Positions 56,139 to 64,000 of a DNA stretch of 64,000 nucleotides are shown here, one piece after another (position 1 is the first letter of the stretch; each line of letters begins with the position of its first letter). Under the pieces are notes generated by a model. It was not told the origin of the DNA, did not search any database, and saw only the letters and a list, made by a program, of their open reading frames with translations. A program made the translations under genes and the position numbers. Location: the NCBI RefSeq assembly GCF_000803645.1, contig NZ_CP009122.1:4440501-4504500 (forward strand), written 5' to 3'. The stretch is from Sphingopyxis fribergensis. GTDB taxonomy: Bacteria > Pseudomonadota > Alphaproteobacteria > Sphingomonadales > Sphingomonadaceae.

Positions 56139-56840
56139 TCAAAATCCCTGCCAATCAATCACGTCTTCGATCGGTGCGCGCGGCACCGCCCACTGGTTCA
56201 CCGCCGCGTCTTCGTCGGCATAGCCGATCGCGAGCCCGGTGAACAAAATCTGTCCGTCGTCCAGCCCGAGCGTGCGGCGGATCGTCGCGCCGTACATCGC
56301 CCAACATTCCTGCGGACAACTGGCAAGGCCATGTTCGACGAGCAGCAGCATCACCGATTGCAGCCACATGCCCATATCCGACCATTGCGGCGGCCCCATG
56401 ATGCGCGAGCAGTGGAGGAAAAGCATTACCGGTGCGCCGAAACCCCGGTAATTGTCCATGAACTGAGCGAGACGGCCGCGCTTGTCCTCGCGCGGGATGC
56501 CGAGCGAGGCGTAGAGCGCCTCGCCGACGCCGAAGCGGCGCGCCTCCCACGGTTCGGTCAGCCCTTTGGGATAGATGTCATATTCGGGCTCATAGCCTTC
56601 GCGGCCCATCGCGGTGCGCGCGGCGACAGCATCCTTCACCGCCTGCCACGGTTCGCCGGTCACCAGCGTCGCCTGCCACGGCTGGAGGTTGCCGCCCGAC
56701 GGCGCGCGCTGCGCGGCGGCGAAGATGGTCTTGAGCAGCGCGGGATCGACGCGCCGATCGGCAAAGGCGCGCACCGAACGGCGCGCGTGCAGGGTCTGGG
56801 TGACGCTGGTCGCAGTTACCGGGGTGTCAGTCGCTGGCAT
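56139..56840 (-). CDS. Nitroreductase-family protein
   Basis: 233 residues. FMN-binding nitroreductase fold: TLHARRSVRAFADRRVD at the start with the RRS-type motif, AAQRAPSGGNLQPWQ, and the C-terminal GLAIGYADEDAAVN. Reduces nitro, quinone or related compounds with NAD(P)H. The start overlaps the RDD gene by 14 bases. Member of the MoxR-DUF58 operon; why is not apparent. Confidence 0.92.
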   Translation of the reverse strand: MPATDTPVTATSVTQTLHARRSVRAFADRRVDPALLKTIFAAAQRAPSGGNLQPWQATLVTGEPWQAVKDAVAARTAMGREGYEPEYDIYPKGLTEPWEARRFGVGEALYASLGIPREDKRGRLAQFMDNYRGFGAPVMLFLHCSRIMGPPQWSDMGMWLQSVMLLLVEHGLASCPQECWAMYGATIRRTLGLDDGQILFTGLAIGYADEDAAVNQWAVPRAPIEDVIDWQGF

Positions 56841-57696
56841 ATTTATCCTCTCGCCGCTTGCCGAACAGCAATTTGCGTTCGAGCCGGGCTTTCAACTGGC
56901 GGTAGTAGGAAAGCAGGAAGACGTCATCCTCTTCGGCGATCGCCCGCCCGATCTTGGCGCGGATCGCGTCGGCGACCTCGCGCATTGCGCGCGGGTCGTT
57001 GCCGCGGAGCACGCGTTCGAGTTCCTGCAGCTCGAAAATACCATAGACGGCGAGTTCGCTTTCGCTGAACAGCATCGCCTCGCCCGCCGTGCCCGTTGCG
57101 ATGTCGGCGTCGAGCTTGACGCGCTGCGCCATCACGACCCACGTGCCCGCGATCAGGTCGCCCATCCGCATCCGGTCGCGGTTGAACAGCAGGAACAGGC
57201 TGAGCGTCAGCGACCATAATATGCCCGCGGCCATGGTCCATCCCGACACCATATCGTCCGACGCGCCGACCCCCAGCATCATCAGCGGCAGAAACAGCTC
57301 GAGCTCGCGGATCAGGTTGCGCGCGACCACGGCGTCGGCGGTCAGCCGCCCGCCGTCGCGCGCGACGACGCGGATGCCCATGATCCTTTTGCCCGGCGTC
57401 GCGGCGCGCGAGCCTAGCTCGAAACCGACGAACCAGAAGGTGCGCAGCACAAAGGCGCCGAGCATCCAGACGACGACGGTGACGTCGGATTGCGCTGCAA
57501 ACCCGACCCACAGCATCGCCAGCGAAAACAGGAACAGCGCGAACGCGATCAGCATCAAATCGATGAGCAGCGCGCCGAAGCGCAGCCCCGAACCCGCGAT
57601 CTTGAGTTCGAGATCGACCCCCTCCGGCGTGATGAACTGGCGGATCTTCTTTGCCCGCGCGGCGCGCGATTTGGCGTTGGCAGCGGCCGCGGTCAT
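56827..57696 (-). CDS. RDD-family membrane protein
   Basis: 289 residues with about five membrane helices (GALLIDLMLIAFALFLFSLA and neighbours), followed by a soluble C-terminal part. The Arg-Asp-Asp motif is partly changed (FGALLIDLML), with conserved GKRIMGIRVV and GDLIAGTWVV. RDD proteins are often encoded beside MoxR and DUF58 genes, as here. Transport function unproven. Overlaps SpoIIM by four bases. Confidence 0.85.
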   Translation of the reverse strand: MTAAAANAKSRAARAKKIRQFITPEGVDLELKIAGSGLRFGALLIDLMLIAFALFLFSLAMLWVGFAAQSDVTVVVWMLGAFVLRTFWFVGFELGSRAATPGKRIMGIRVVARDGGRLTADAVVARNLIRELELFLPLMMLGVGASDDMVSGWTMAAGILWSLTLSLFLLFNRDRMRMGDLIAGTWVVMAQRVKLDADIATGTAGEAMLFSESELAVYGIFELQELERVLRGNDPRAMREVADAIRAKIGRAIAEEDDVFLLSYYRQLKARLERKLLFGKRREDKYASD

Positions 57697-58733
57697 GCCG
57701 CGTCCTCGCGCCGCGGGATGTAATAATAGCCGAGCCAGAAGAGCAGCATCAACGAACCGATGGCGTAGCGCAGCGGTGTGTCGGTGATCAGCTGGCGACC
57801 GAAGCCTTCGAGCAACCCGGCGGCGAAAAGCATGATGATGACACCGACCATCACCTTGCCCGCGGTGCGCCCTGCCTCCGATGCCGCCTGCAACCGCCGG
57901 CGCGCGCCGGGGAAGACCACCGCGGTGCCAATGCGCAGCCCCGCCGCGCCCGACAGCGCAGCGGCGAACAACTCGGTCGTGCCATGGATGAACAGCCAGC
58001 CGCCGAAATCATAGCCGAGCCCCTTGCCGGCAAACACCGCGATCATCGCGCCCAGCCCGATCCCCTGATAATATTCCAGCATCATCGTCGGCACCCCGAA
58101 CGCGAAGCCGAGCGCGAAGGACAGGATCGACACGCGGCTGTTGTGCGTGAACAAATAGGTCGCGAAGATGTGCAGCCCGCTCTCGCTCTCGCCCGCCACC
58201 GCCTTGCCGTGGCCCAGCGTCGATTGCAGATATTCGGCTGTCGCGCGCGGGTCGCGCCCGCCCGACATCTCTTCGTCGACGAAGTTGAAATACCATTCGG
58301 GGTTGCTGGAGACGAGCGAGTAGCTGGTGAGCGCGCCAAGCAGGATGATCAGCGAAATGATCACCGTTTCCTTCCACACCGATCGGATCGCGGCGGGCCA
58401 ATCGTAGAGGATAAAGCGGCGCAGCCGGTTCCAGCGGCTTTCGCGTACGCCATAGATGAGGAAATAGCCGCGGATCGACAGCGCCTCGAGATGGTCGAGC
58501 AAGGCTTTGTCGAGGCTCGTCGCGCGCGCGATCGACAGCGATGAAAGGGTGGCGCGATAGAGCAGGGGCAGCTGCAGCAATTCGGCGCTGGTCAGCGCGG
58601 CGGCGCCCTTTTTTTCGAGCTTTGTCAGCAGCAGGTCGAAGGCGATCCAGTCGGCTTCGCGTTCGGCGCGAAAGCGGCTGGTTGAAAAGCTCGGCGCGTC
58701 GAACGCGCTGGCGGGGGCGGCTGGGGGAGTCAC
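57693..58733 (-). CDS. SpoIIM-domain membrane protein
   Basis: 346 residues with a SpoIIM (DUF95) fold: an N-terminal helical part with ADWIAFDLLLTKLEKKGAAA, then several membrane helices. The sporulation label is only a family name; alphaproteobacteria do not sporulate. Together with RDD, DUF58 and MoxR it forms a conserved set. Starts with a four-base overlap with DUF58. Confidence 0.85.
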   Translation of the reverse strand: MTPPAAPASAFDAPSFSTSRFRAEREADWIAFDLLLTKLEKKGAAALTSAELLQLPLLYRATLSSLSIARATSLDKALLDHLEALSIRGYFLIYGVRESRWNRLRRFILYDWPAAIRSVWKETVIISLIILLGALTSYSLVSSNPEWYFNFVDEEMSGGRDPRATAEYLQSTLGHGKAVAGESESGLHIFATYLFTHNSRVSILSFALGFAFGVPTMMLEYYQGIGLGAMIAVFAGKGLGYDFGGWLFIHGTTELFAAALSGAAGLRIGTAVVFPGARRRLQAASEAGRTAGKVMVGVIIMLFAAGLLEGFGRQLITDTPLRYAIGSLMLLFWLGYYYIPRREDAA

Positions 58734-60046
58734 AAGCTGCCTTTTTGTTTGATGCCGAGATAGGCCTCGACCGCGCTCGCGCCCATCGCGTCGGCAGGCA
58801 CCTCGATGACGTCGGCTCCCAAACGCTGGAGCCGCGCGATGACGAACTGGCGGTCGCGCAGCATCGCCGCGGCGACGTTCGAGCGGGTGACGTCGGCGCC
58901 GCTTTCGGGACGGCGGCGTTCTTCGCTCTCGACCTCTTCGTCCTTGATCACGACGAACAGCAAGCGGTGCTTTTGGACAAGCCGCCCGGCGGCGCGGATC
59001 ATCAGGTCCGCGCTCGTCGCGTCGGTGAATTCGGTGAACAATATGATCAGCGAGCGGCGATTGAGCTGGGCGCTGAGCGTCGTCAGCGCGAGGGTGAAAT
59101 TGCTCTCGACATGCGCATAGTCGATCAGGCTCGCCGCGCGTTGCAGCGCCGGGAAATCCTGCGTGTGCATATAGGCGGGGGTCAGCGTCTGCGGCTTGGC
59201 GGCGAAGGAGAAGAAGCTGATCCGGTCGCCCAGTTTCAGCCCGACATAGGCGAGGAGCAGCGCCGCCGAAACCGCGCGGTCGACGCGCGGCATACCACCG
59301 ACGGGCTCGGCCATTGTCCGCCCGCTGTCGATTGCGAGGACGACGCGATTGTCGCGCTCGACGCGATATTCCTTCGCGAGCAGTTTGACGTGGCGCGCCG
59401 ACGCATTCCAGTCGATCGCGCGCCGGTCCATGCCCGGCTGATATTCGGCGAGTGCTTCGAACTCGGTGCCCTCGCCGCGAAAGCGTTGCTGGCGAAGGCC
59501 GAACCAGCTGTTGCGTTGGAACAGCCGGCTACCCTCATCAGTCACCGCGCGCAGGCTGGGCACGACATGGATCGCGCCGTCGACCCTGAACTTGCGCTGT
59601 TTCCAGACGAGCCCGAGCGGTCCGGCCCAGCGAATCCACAGTGCCTCGATCCGCGCCTGTCCGCGCCTGGATGCCGTAAGCGAAAGCGTGCGGACGAGGG
59701 CGTCGCCCGCGCCCGTCCGGCGCATGTCGTCGGCAAGCCGCCCGCCTTCGGCAAGCCGTTCGTCGAGCGCAAGCGCGAGTTCGGCGCGCGGCGGCACCGC
59801 ACGCCCGGTTGCACTGAGCGACAGGTCGAACGGATCGCCCACGCCGACCTGATGCGGAAAGTGCGCATCGAGCGACAGGTGGCGGGGGTTTGCCCCCGCG
59901 ATCGTGTCGAGGATCAGACAGGCGATAATTACCCCGATCCACCCGGGCGCGACGAGCCACAGCTCGGGCCGGATCAGCCCGAGCGCGAGCGCCATCGGGG
60001 CGCCGAGCAGCAGCAGATAGATCGCCCGGCGGGTGGGGTAGATCAT
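58730..60046 (-). CDS. DUF58-domain protein
   Basis: 438 residues. Two N-terminal membrane helices (AIYLLLLGAPMALALGLI, LVAPGWIGVIIACLILDTI), then a periplasmic or cytosolic part with a von Willebrand A-like DUF58 domain: EFEALAEYQPGMDRRAIDW with RHVKLLAKEYRVERDNRVVL and a MIDAS-like VLAIDSGRTM. Usually works with a MoxR ATPase. The likely ribosome-binding site, GGAGGAT, is the edge of the repeat at 60054-60191. Overlaps SpoIIM by four bases. Confidence 0.9.
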   Translation of the reverse strand: MIYPTRRAIYLLLLGAPMALALGLIRPELWLVAPGWIGVIIACLILDTIAGANPRHLSLDAHFPHQVGVGDPFDLSLSATGRAVPPRAELALALDERLAEGGRLADDMRRTGAGDALVRTLSLTASRRGQARIEALWIRWAGPLGLVWKQRKFRVDGAIHVVPSLRAVTDEGSRLFQRNSWFGLRQQRFRGEGTEFEALAEYQPGMDRRAIDWNASARHVKLLAKEYRVERDNRVVLAIDSGRTMAEPVGGMPRVDRAVSAALLLAYVGLKLGDRISFFSFAAKPQTLTPAYMHTQDFPALQRAASLIDYAHVESNFTLALTTLSAQLNRRSLIILFTEFTDATSADLMIRAAGRLVQKHRLLFVVIKDEEVESEERRRPESGADVTRSNVAAAMLRDRQFVIARLQRLGADVIEVPADAMGASAVEAYLGIKQKGSL

Positions 60047-60053
60047 TGGGATA

Positions 60054-60191
60054 GATCCTCCCTGCGGCGCAGCCGTGGGGCGGTGGCAGCGCGAAGCGCT
60101 GACGGAGGGGCCAATCGCGCAACGTTGCCGCCCCTCCACCACGCCCTTTGGGCGCGGCCCCCCTCCCCATGGCTTCGCCACAAGGAGGATC
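60054..60191. repeat. 138-base structured repeat between moxR and DUF58, copy 2
   Basis: Ends GATCCTCC (60054-60061) and GGAGGATC (60184-60191), with inner inverted stretches including GCGCGAAGCGCTGACGGAGG. Shares a 30-base core with the copy at 49174-49284 but is longer, with an extra ACGCCC-TTT-GGGCGC hairpin near 60141. It interrupts an otherwise tightly spaced operon and its left end provides the GGAGGAT that precedes the DUF58 start on the minus strand. Confidence 0.85.
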
Positions 60192-60206
60192 GTGAGCTAT
60201 GGCCGT

Positions 60207-61184
60207 TCACCGCGGCACGTCCTCGCGCTCGAGCAATGCTGCGACGACCTGTTCGACATTGCGCCCTTCGATCTCGGCCGCCGCCGACAGGATGACCCGG
60301 TGGCGCAGCACGCCCGCCGCAAGGCGCTGGACATCGTCGGGGATCACATAGTCGCGCCCGTCGAGCGCCGCCGCCGCGCACGCCGCGCGCGCAAGCAGCG
60401 TCGCGGCGCGCGGGCTCGCGCCGCACTCCAGATCGGCGCTCTCGCGCGTCGCGCGGACGAGGCGGACGATATAATCGACAATCTCGTCGGCGAGGCGCAC
60501 CGTCGCGATCGTGTCGATCGCGGCTTCGATCGTCTTGGCGTCGGCGACCTGGGTGACGCCGAAATCGCCGACTGCGGGGCTTTTGAAGCGCCCGCCATGG
60601 TCGGCGACGATGCGCCGTTCCTCGTCGGCGGCGGGATAATCGACGACCAGCTTGAACAGAAAGCGGTCGAGCTGCGCTTCCGGAAGCGGATAGACGCCCT
60701 GCTGTTCGATCGGGTTCTGCGTCGCAAGCACGGTGAAACGCGGGCTCATCACATGCGCCTCGCCGTTGATCGTCACGCGGCGCTCCTGCATCGCTTCGAG
60801 CAGCGCGGCCTGCGTCTTGGGCGGGGTGCGGTTGATTTCGTCGGCGAGCAGCAGTTCGGTGAAGATCGGCCCCTTGGTCAGGGTGAAGCTCGACGTCTGG
60901 AAGTTGAACAGGTTCGACCCCAATATGTCGCCCGGCATCAGGTCGGGGGTGAACTGGATGCGGCCGAACGCCAGCCCGGTCGCGCGCGCGAACGCCTGTG
61001 CAAGCAACGTCTTCGCCGTGCCCGGCGGTCCTTCAAGCAGCACATGCCCGCCCGCGAGCAGCGCGATCGTCACCATGCGGGTGAGCGGCCCCTGCCCGAA
61101 CACGATCTTGGCGACCTCGCCCTCGATCGCGGCGCCGAGCGCCTGGACGTTCTCAACGCTATGGGCGACGGGATTAGCTGTCAC
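60207..61184 (-). CDS. MoxR-family AAA+ ATPase
   Basis: 325 residues from GTG 61184, with AGGAAGGA upstream; a longer frame has no support. AAA+ core: Walker A GPPGTAKT, Walker [10 protein letters not shown], sensor 1 in [10 protein letters not shown] and sensor 2 near [14 protein letters not shown]. MoxR ATPases act as chaperones for von Willebrand domain proteins, with the DUF58 gene downstream the expected partner. Overlaps DUF4350 by 11 bases. Cytoplasmic. Confidence 0.92.
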   Translation of the reverse strand: MTANPVAHSVENVQALGAAIEGEVAKIVFGQGPLTRMVTIALLAGGHVLLEGPPGTAKTLLAQAFARATGLAFGRIQFTPDLMPGDILGSNLFNFQTSSFTLTKGPIFTELLLADEINRTPPKTQAALLEAMQERRVTINGEAHVMSPRFTVLATQNPIEQQGVYPLPEAQLDRFLFKLVVDYPAADEERRIVADHGGRFKSPAVGDFGVTQVADAKTIEAAIDTIATVRLADEIVDYIVRLVRATRESADLECGASPRAATLLARAACAAAALDGRDYVIPDDVQRLAAGVLRHRVILSAAAEIEGRNVEQVVAALLEREDVPR

Positions 61185-62409
61185 GGAGTAAATCCTTCCT
61201 GATATCGTGCAGCGCTTGTGCATCTGCCAAAAATTCATGGGTGTTGCGCGCGAGCGGCAGGCGCCGCGCGAGCGCGGAGAAGAGGTCGCTGCCGCCGCGC
61301 AAATGCTTGTCGATCCAGCGGTCGGTTGCGTCGTCGTCGAGCCCGCCCGGCGCGTGCAGCCGCCGCGCGATTGCGCTGCGCTGGCTCTTCACAAAGACGT
61401 CAGCGCCGTCGAGTTCGCGCCGCGCCTGCCGGATCAGGTCGGCGCTGTTCGCGATCAGCGCCGCCTTCGACACCGGGATCGCGCGGCTGGGTTTCAGCGC
61501 CGGACCGAAACGCACCGACGCTTGCCACAGCGCGAGCAGCCCGGCGGCGATCAGGCAGAGCGTGATGCCGATGAAGGGCGGGATAAAGGCGAAGCGCAGC
61601 AGCGAACGCCCGCCGCCGAATCCGTTCAGCGTCACGTCGAAAGCATAACCGTCGGCATCGGCATATTCGGCGATCGCGTCGATCAGCATCGCGCCGCCCA
61701 CCGCCTTGTCGCGCGAAGCGAAAGCAAAATTGTTGATGAGATCGGGGTCGGCGAGGATATAGAGGTCGCGGTCGCCGACCTGCGCCAGCACCGCACCGCC
61801 GCTCGGCCCTGCGATCAGCGTTTCGAGATTGTCGCCCGTAACCGTCTGCACATTGCCTGGCAGCCAGGCGGTGAAGTTGCGTCCCGCGAGCCGCGCCGGG
61901 ACCGCCTGCGCCTTGCTCGGCACGGCCGCGACCCCGACCGTACCGAAATGCGCGGGAGGCAGCATCTTGGCGGGTGGCCGCGCCGGGAACCCCGCGCTGA
62001 CCCAGCCCGGCTTTTGCGTCTGCCCAGGTATCGCCATCGTCTGCCATTTGGGCAGCACGATCAGTGCCGCCGTGCCGGACTGGGCATCGAGCAGTTCGGC
62101 GACTTCGGGCGCGCGGGTGCGGTGCGTCGGGGTGAGGATGAGCAGCGGCTCATACTCCTCATAACGCGTCCTCTCGACCCGGCGGCGGAGTTCCACCTCG
62201 GCGCCGGCGCGCTCGACGAGATCGACGATGCCGGCATATCCCGGCGCCGCCTTCGACAGCGCATGGCCGCCGCCGTCGTTGCCACTGCTGATTTGCGGCC
62301 CGAGCGCGATCAGCGCCCACAGCGCGGTGAAGGCGACGATCCCGATCGCCACCACGCCCGCGATCAAGCGCGGGTTGAAACCGTCGTCGGTTGCCGCCGC
62401 GCCGCTCAT
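61174..62409 (-). CDS. DUF4350-domain membrane protein
   Basis: 411 residues. N-terminal membrane helix [20 protein letters not shown], a DUF4350 domain (about 60-290) with [20 protein letters not shown] and [11 protein letters not shown], a second helix [19 protein letters not shown] near 305, then a cytoplasmic C-terminus with conserved Arg and Asp residues. Start ATG overlaps the DUF4129 stop by four bases. Function unknown; always found with MoxR/DUF58 sets. Confidence 0.88.
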   Translation of the reverse strand: MSGAAATDDGFNPRLIAGVVAIGIVAFTALWALIALGPQISSGNDGGGHALSKAAPGYAGIVDLVERAGAEVELRRRVERTRYEEYEPLLILTPTHRTRAPEVAELLDAQSGTAALIVLPKWQTMAIPGQTQKPGWVSAGFPARPPAKMLPPAHFGTVGVAAVPSKAQAVPARLAGRNFTAWLPGNVQTVTGDNLETLIAGPSGGAVLAQVGDRDLYILADPDLINNFAFASRDKAVGGAMLIDAIAEYADADGYAFDVTLNGFGGGRSLLRFAFIPPFIGITLCLIAAGLLALWQASVRFGPALKPSRAIPVSKAALIANSADLIRQARRELDGADVFVKSQRSAIARRLHAPGGLDDDATDRWIDKHLRGGSDLFSALARRLPLARNTHEFLADAQALHDIRKDLLRDS

Positions 62410-63110
62410 GCGCGCGCCCAATTCTTCGCTACGGTCATCTCGGCATAGGCGCCGCGACAAATCTGCCACGCGCCCGCGTCGATCGCCCGCCCGCCGAACA
62501 GGCTGATCTCGACCGCGCGCGCGATACGGCTGAACGCATCGCGCGCGACCACGGGCAGGCCCTCCGCCTCGGCAAGATCGCGCGACGTCATCGCGGGTTT
62601 GACCAGCCCCGGCCGGCGACCCTCGATATCCTGGACGCTGCGATAGAGGAGAAGATGGACCGCCTCGGCGTAGCGCCCTTCGGCGGCGAGTGCGTCGGCC
62701 TCGGCGAGCAGCGCGCGCGCCGCGCCGGATTCGGCCTGACCGACGAGATCCGCTTCGTCGCTCTGCGCCTTGCGGCCGAAGCGCAGATTGTCGACCCATT
62801 GCGCGAAGGCCGGGACGAAATGATAGAGGAGGAACAGCGCCAGCGCCGCGACCGCGACCCACATCAGCGGCTGGGCGGCGGGCGCGCTCCATTGGAAAAA
62901 GCTGCGGATCGCATCGAAGATCGCTTGCAACCATTCGGGGGTCGGCGGTGGGGGCGGGGGGGGCGGCGGAAAGGCGGTCTGGATCGTGCCGCCCGCGATC
63001 GTCTGGCTATAGCCCGGGTCGACGAGTTCGGGATCGAGCAGCCAGCCCCCGCCGTCGGCGCCGGACGTGTCGGCCGCGGCCGATGTCTGGGCGACCCACA
63101 AGGATATCAT
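62406..63110 (-). CDS. DUF4129-domain membrane protein
   Basis: 234 residues. A possible signal peptide or short hydrophilic head with a Pro tract, a membrane helix PLMWVAVAALALFLLYHFVPA near 80-102, then a cytoplasmic helical domain with AEGRYAEAVHLLLYRSVQDI and PAMTSRDLAEAEGLP, the DUF4129 core. First gene of the leftward operon. Promoter not clear; divergent from the E1 dehydrogenase gene 132 bases away. ATG at 63110. Confidence 0.85.
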   Translation of the reverse strand: MISLWVAQTSAAADTSGADGGGWLLDPELVDPGYSQTIAGGTIQTAFPPPPPPPPPTPEWLQAIFDAIRSFFQWSAPAAQPLMWVAVAALALFLLYHFVPAFAQWVDNLRFGRKAQSDEADLVGQAESGAARALLAEADALAAEGRYAEAVHLLLYRSVQDIEGRRPGLVKPAMTSRDLAEAEGLPVVARDAFSRIARAVEISLFGGRAIDAGAWQICRGAYAEMTVAKNWARA

Positions 63111-63242
63111 GTTGAAATACTGGTCCCGCCCCGGTCGATCATCGCGCTAAGTGGTAGCGCGGGCGTCATCGGGAAGGCAAGACATGCTTGCGTGCGAAAC
63201 TGCCCCGTTCTAGCGCGCGAAGAGTTTAGACGGAGGACCAAG

Positions 63243-64000
63243 GTGGACGCGGCGCAGGCGGTACATGAAAAATTCTTGGCGGCGCTGGCCGAGGGCAGCC
63301 TCCCCGGTCGTGCCGATGCGCCCGATCCCGCGATGGTCGGTCTGTCGCGCGCGGAGGCGACCGACATCTTCCTCTCGCAACTGACCAGCCGCCAGATGGA
63401 CCGGCTGTCGCGCCATCTGCAGGCGCGCGGCGAGGGCTTCTATACGATTGGGTCGTCGGGGCACGAAGGCAATGCCGCGGTCGCCGCGGCGCTGCGCGTC
63501 ACCGACATGGCGTTTCTTCACTATCGCTCGAACGCGTTTCAGCTTCACCGCGCGCGCTCGGTCCCCGGACAGACGCCGACATGGGACATGCTGCTGAGCT
63601 TTGCCGCTTCGGCCGAAGACCCGATCTCGGGTGGACGGCATAAGGTCATCGGATCGAAGCCACTCAACATCCCGCCGCAGACCTCGACGATCGCCTCGCA
63701 TTTGCCGAAAACGGTCGGCGCCGCTTTCTCGATCGGGATCGCGCGGCGGCTCGGCATGACCGGGCTGCCGCTCCCCGACGATGCGGTCGTGCTGGCGAGC
63801 TTCGGCGACGCCTCGGCGAACCATTCGACCGCGCAGGGCGCGTTCAACACCGCGGGCTGGGCGGCGTTCCAGGGCTCGCCGATGCCACTGATCTTCCTCT
63901 GCGAAGACAATGGCATCGGCATTTCGACGCGCACCCCGACGGGGTGGATCGAGGCGCAGTTCCGCCACCGCGCGGGGCTTCACTATATCAAATGCGACGG
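63243..64000 (+). CDS. 2-oxoacid dehydrogenase E1 component (partial, off right edge)
   Basis: 252 codons from GTG 63243, which follows GGAGG by six bases, then the window ends. The sequence is a thiamine-diphosphate-dependent E1 alpha of the branched-chain type: ARGEGFYTIGSSGHEGNAAV, FLHYRSNAFQLHRA, GSKPLNIPPQTSTIASHLPK and the thiamine-binding FGDASANHSTAQGAFNTAGW with the closing CEDNGIGIST. It decarboxylates 2-oxo acids for the branched-chain dehydrogenase complex. Whether the beta part is fused in the same chain cannot be seen. Confidence 0.85.
   Translation, partial: MDAAQAVHEKFLAALAEGSLPGRADAPDPAMVGLSRAEATDIFLSQLTSRQMDRLSRHLQARGEGFYTIGSSGHEGNAAVAAALRVTDMAFLHYRSNAFQLHRARSVPGQTPTWDMLLSFAASAEDPISGGRHKVIGSKPLNIPPQTSTIASHLPKTVGAAFSIGIARRLGMTGLPLPDDAVVLASFGDASANHSTAQGAFNTAGWAAFQGSPMPLIFLCEDNGIGISTRTPTGWIEAQFRHRAGLHYIKCD

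Noticed and set aside
57693..58733. SpoIIM gene as evidence for sporulation
   Set aside because: The family name is historical; the organism is an alphaproteobacterium and no other sporulation gene is present.

Overview
The window looks like chromosomal DNA from an alphaproteobacterium of the order Sphingomonadales, most likely Sphingopyxis or a close relative. This rests on high GC content with strong G/C third-position bias, DivK and MipZ homologues, the lptB-rpoN pair, the DUF3576-leuS-lptE-holA block, COQ9 and MmcB genes, and short palindromic repeats of the kind scattered through sphingomonad genomes. The genus is an inference from gene content. I see no tRNA, rRNA, CRISPR array, prophage or intact insertion sequence.

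Layout. 0-13.7 kb: start of rpmI (off the left edge), hisN, a TetR regulator with a palindromic operator, prs, nadE, gltX, a TonB gene with an operator-like promoter, rpmG, divK, small enzymes (HAD, RidA, FemAB-like), a Sel1-repeat protein, panC, mipZ and a phosphohexomutase. 13.9-19.9 kb: lptB, rpoN, rpmJ, HAD hydrolase, unknown gene, S9 peptidase. 19.9-29.5 kb: aminopeptidase P, thioesterase, ribD-ribE, mmcB, ssb, feoAB, COQ9, a DMT transporter. 29.6-37.9 kb: old yellow enzyme, ribB-ribH with a membrane protein, exported ankyrin protein, SCO protein, YcgN-like protein, YgjP-like metallopeptidase, PBP1A. 38-40.8 kb: a tightly overlapping operon of type III polyketide synthase, methyltransferase and FAD oxidoreductase. 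41-49 kb: DUF4402 protein, lipoprotein, YggS, a ThiE/TenI-like protein, an exported protein, DUF3576-leuS-lptE-holA. 49.3-55.3 kb: VOC-ArsR-SRPBCC operon, glutaminase, RlpA, gyrB, a lipoprotein. 55.6-63.1 kb: one long minus-strand operon (DUF4129, DUF4350, MoxR, DUF58, SpoIIM, RDD, nitroreductase, lipoprotein). 63.2 kb to the end: start of a 2-oxoacid dehydrogenase E1 gene.

Most genes are housekeeping: riboflavin, NAD, PRPP and pantothenate synthesis, outer-membrane biogenesis, replication and translation. The parts that stand out are the phenolic-lipid-type PKS operon; a RibB protein with an N-terminal XRE-type helix-turn-helix and a GTP cyclohydrolase half without zinc cysteines; an orphan minus-strand terminator that suggests an unannotated small RNA near 22.4 kb; a near-perfect palindrome over an extended -10 promoter ahead of the TonB gene; and several families of structured intergenic repeats, one of which splits the MoxR-DUF58 operon and supplies the likely ribosome-binding site of the downstream gene.
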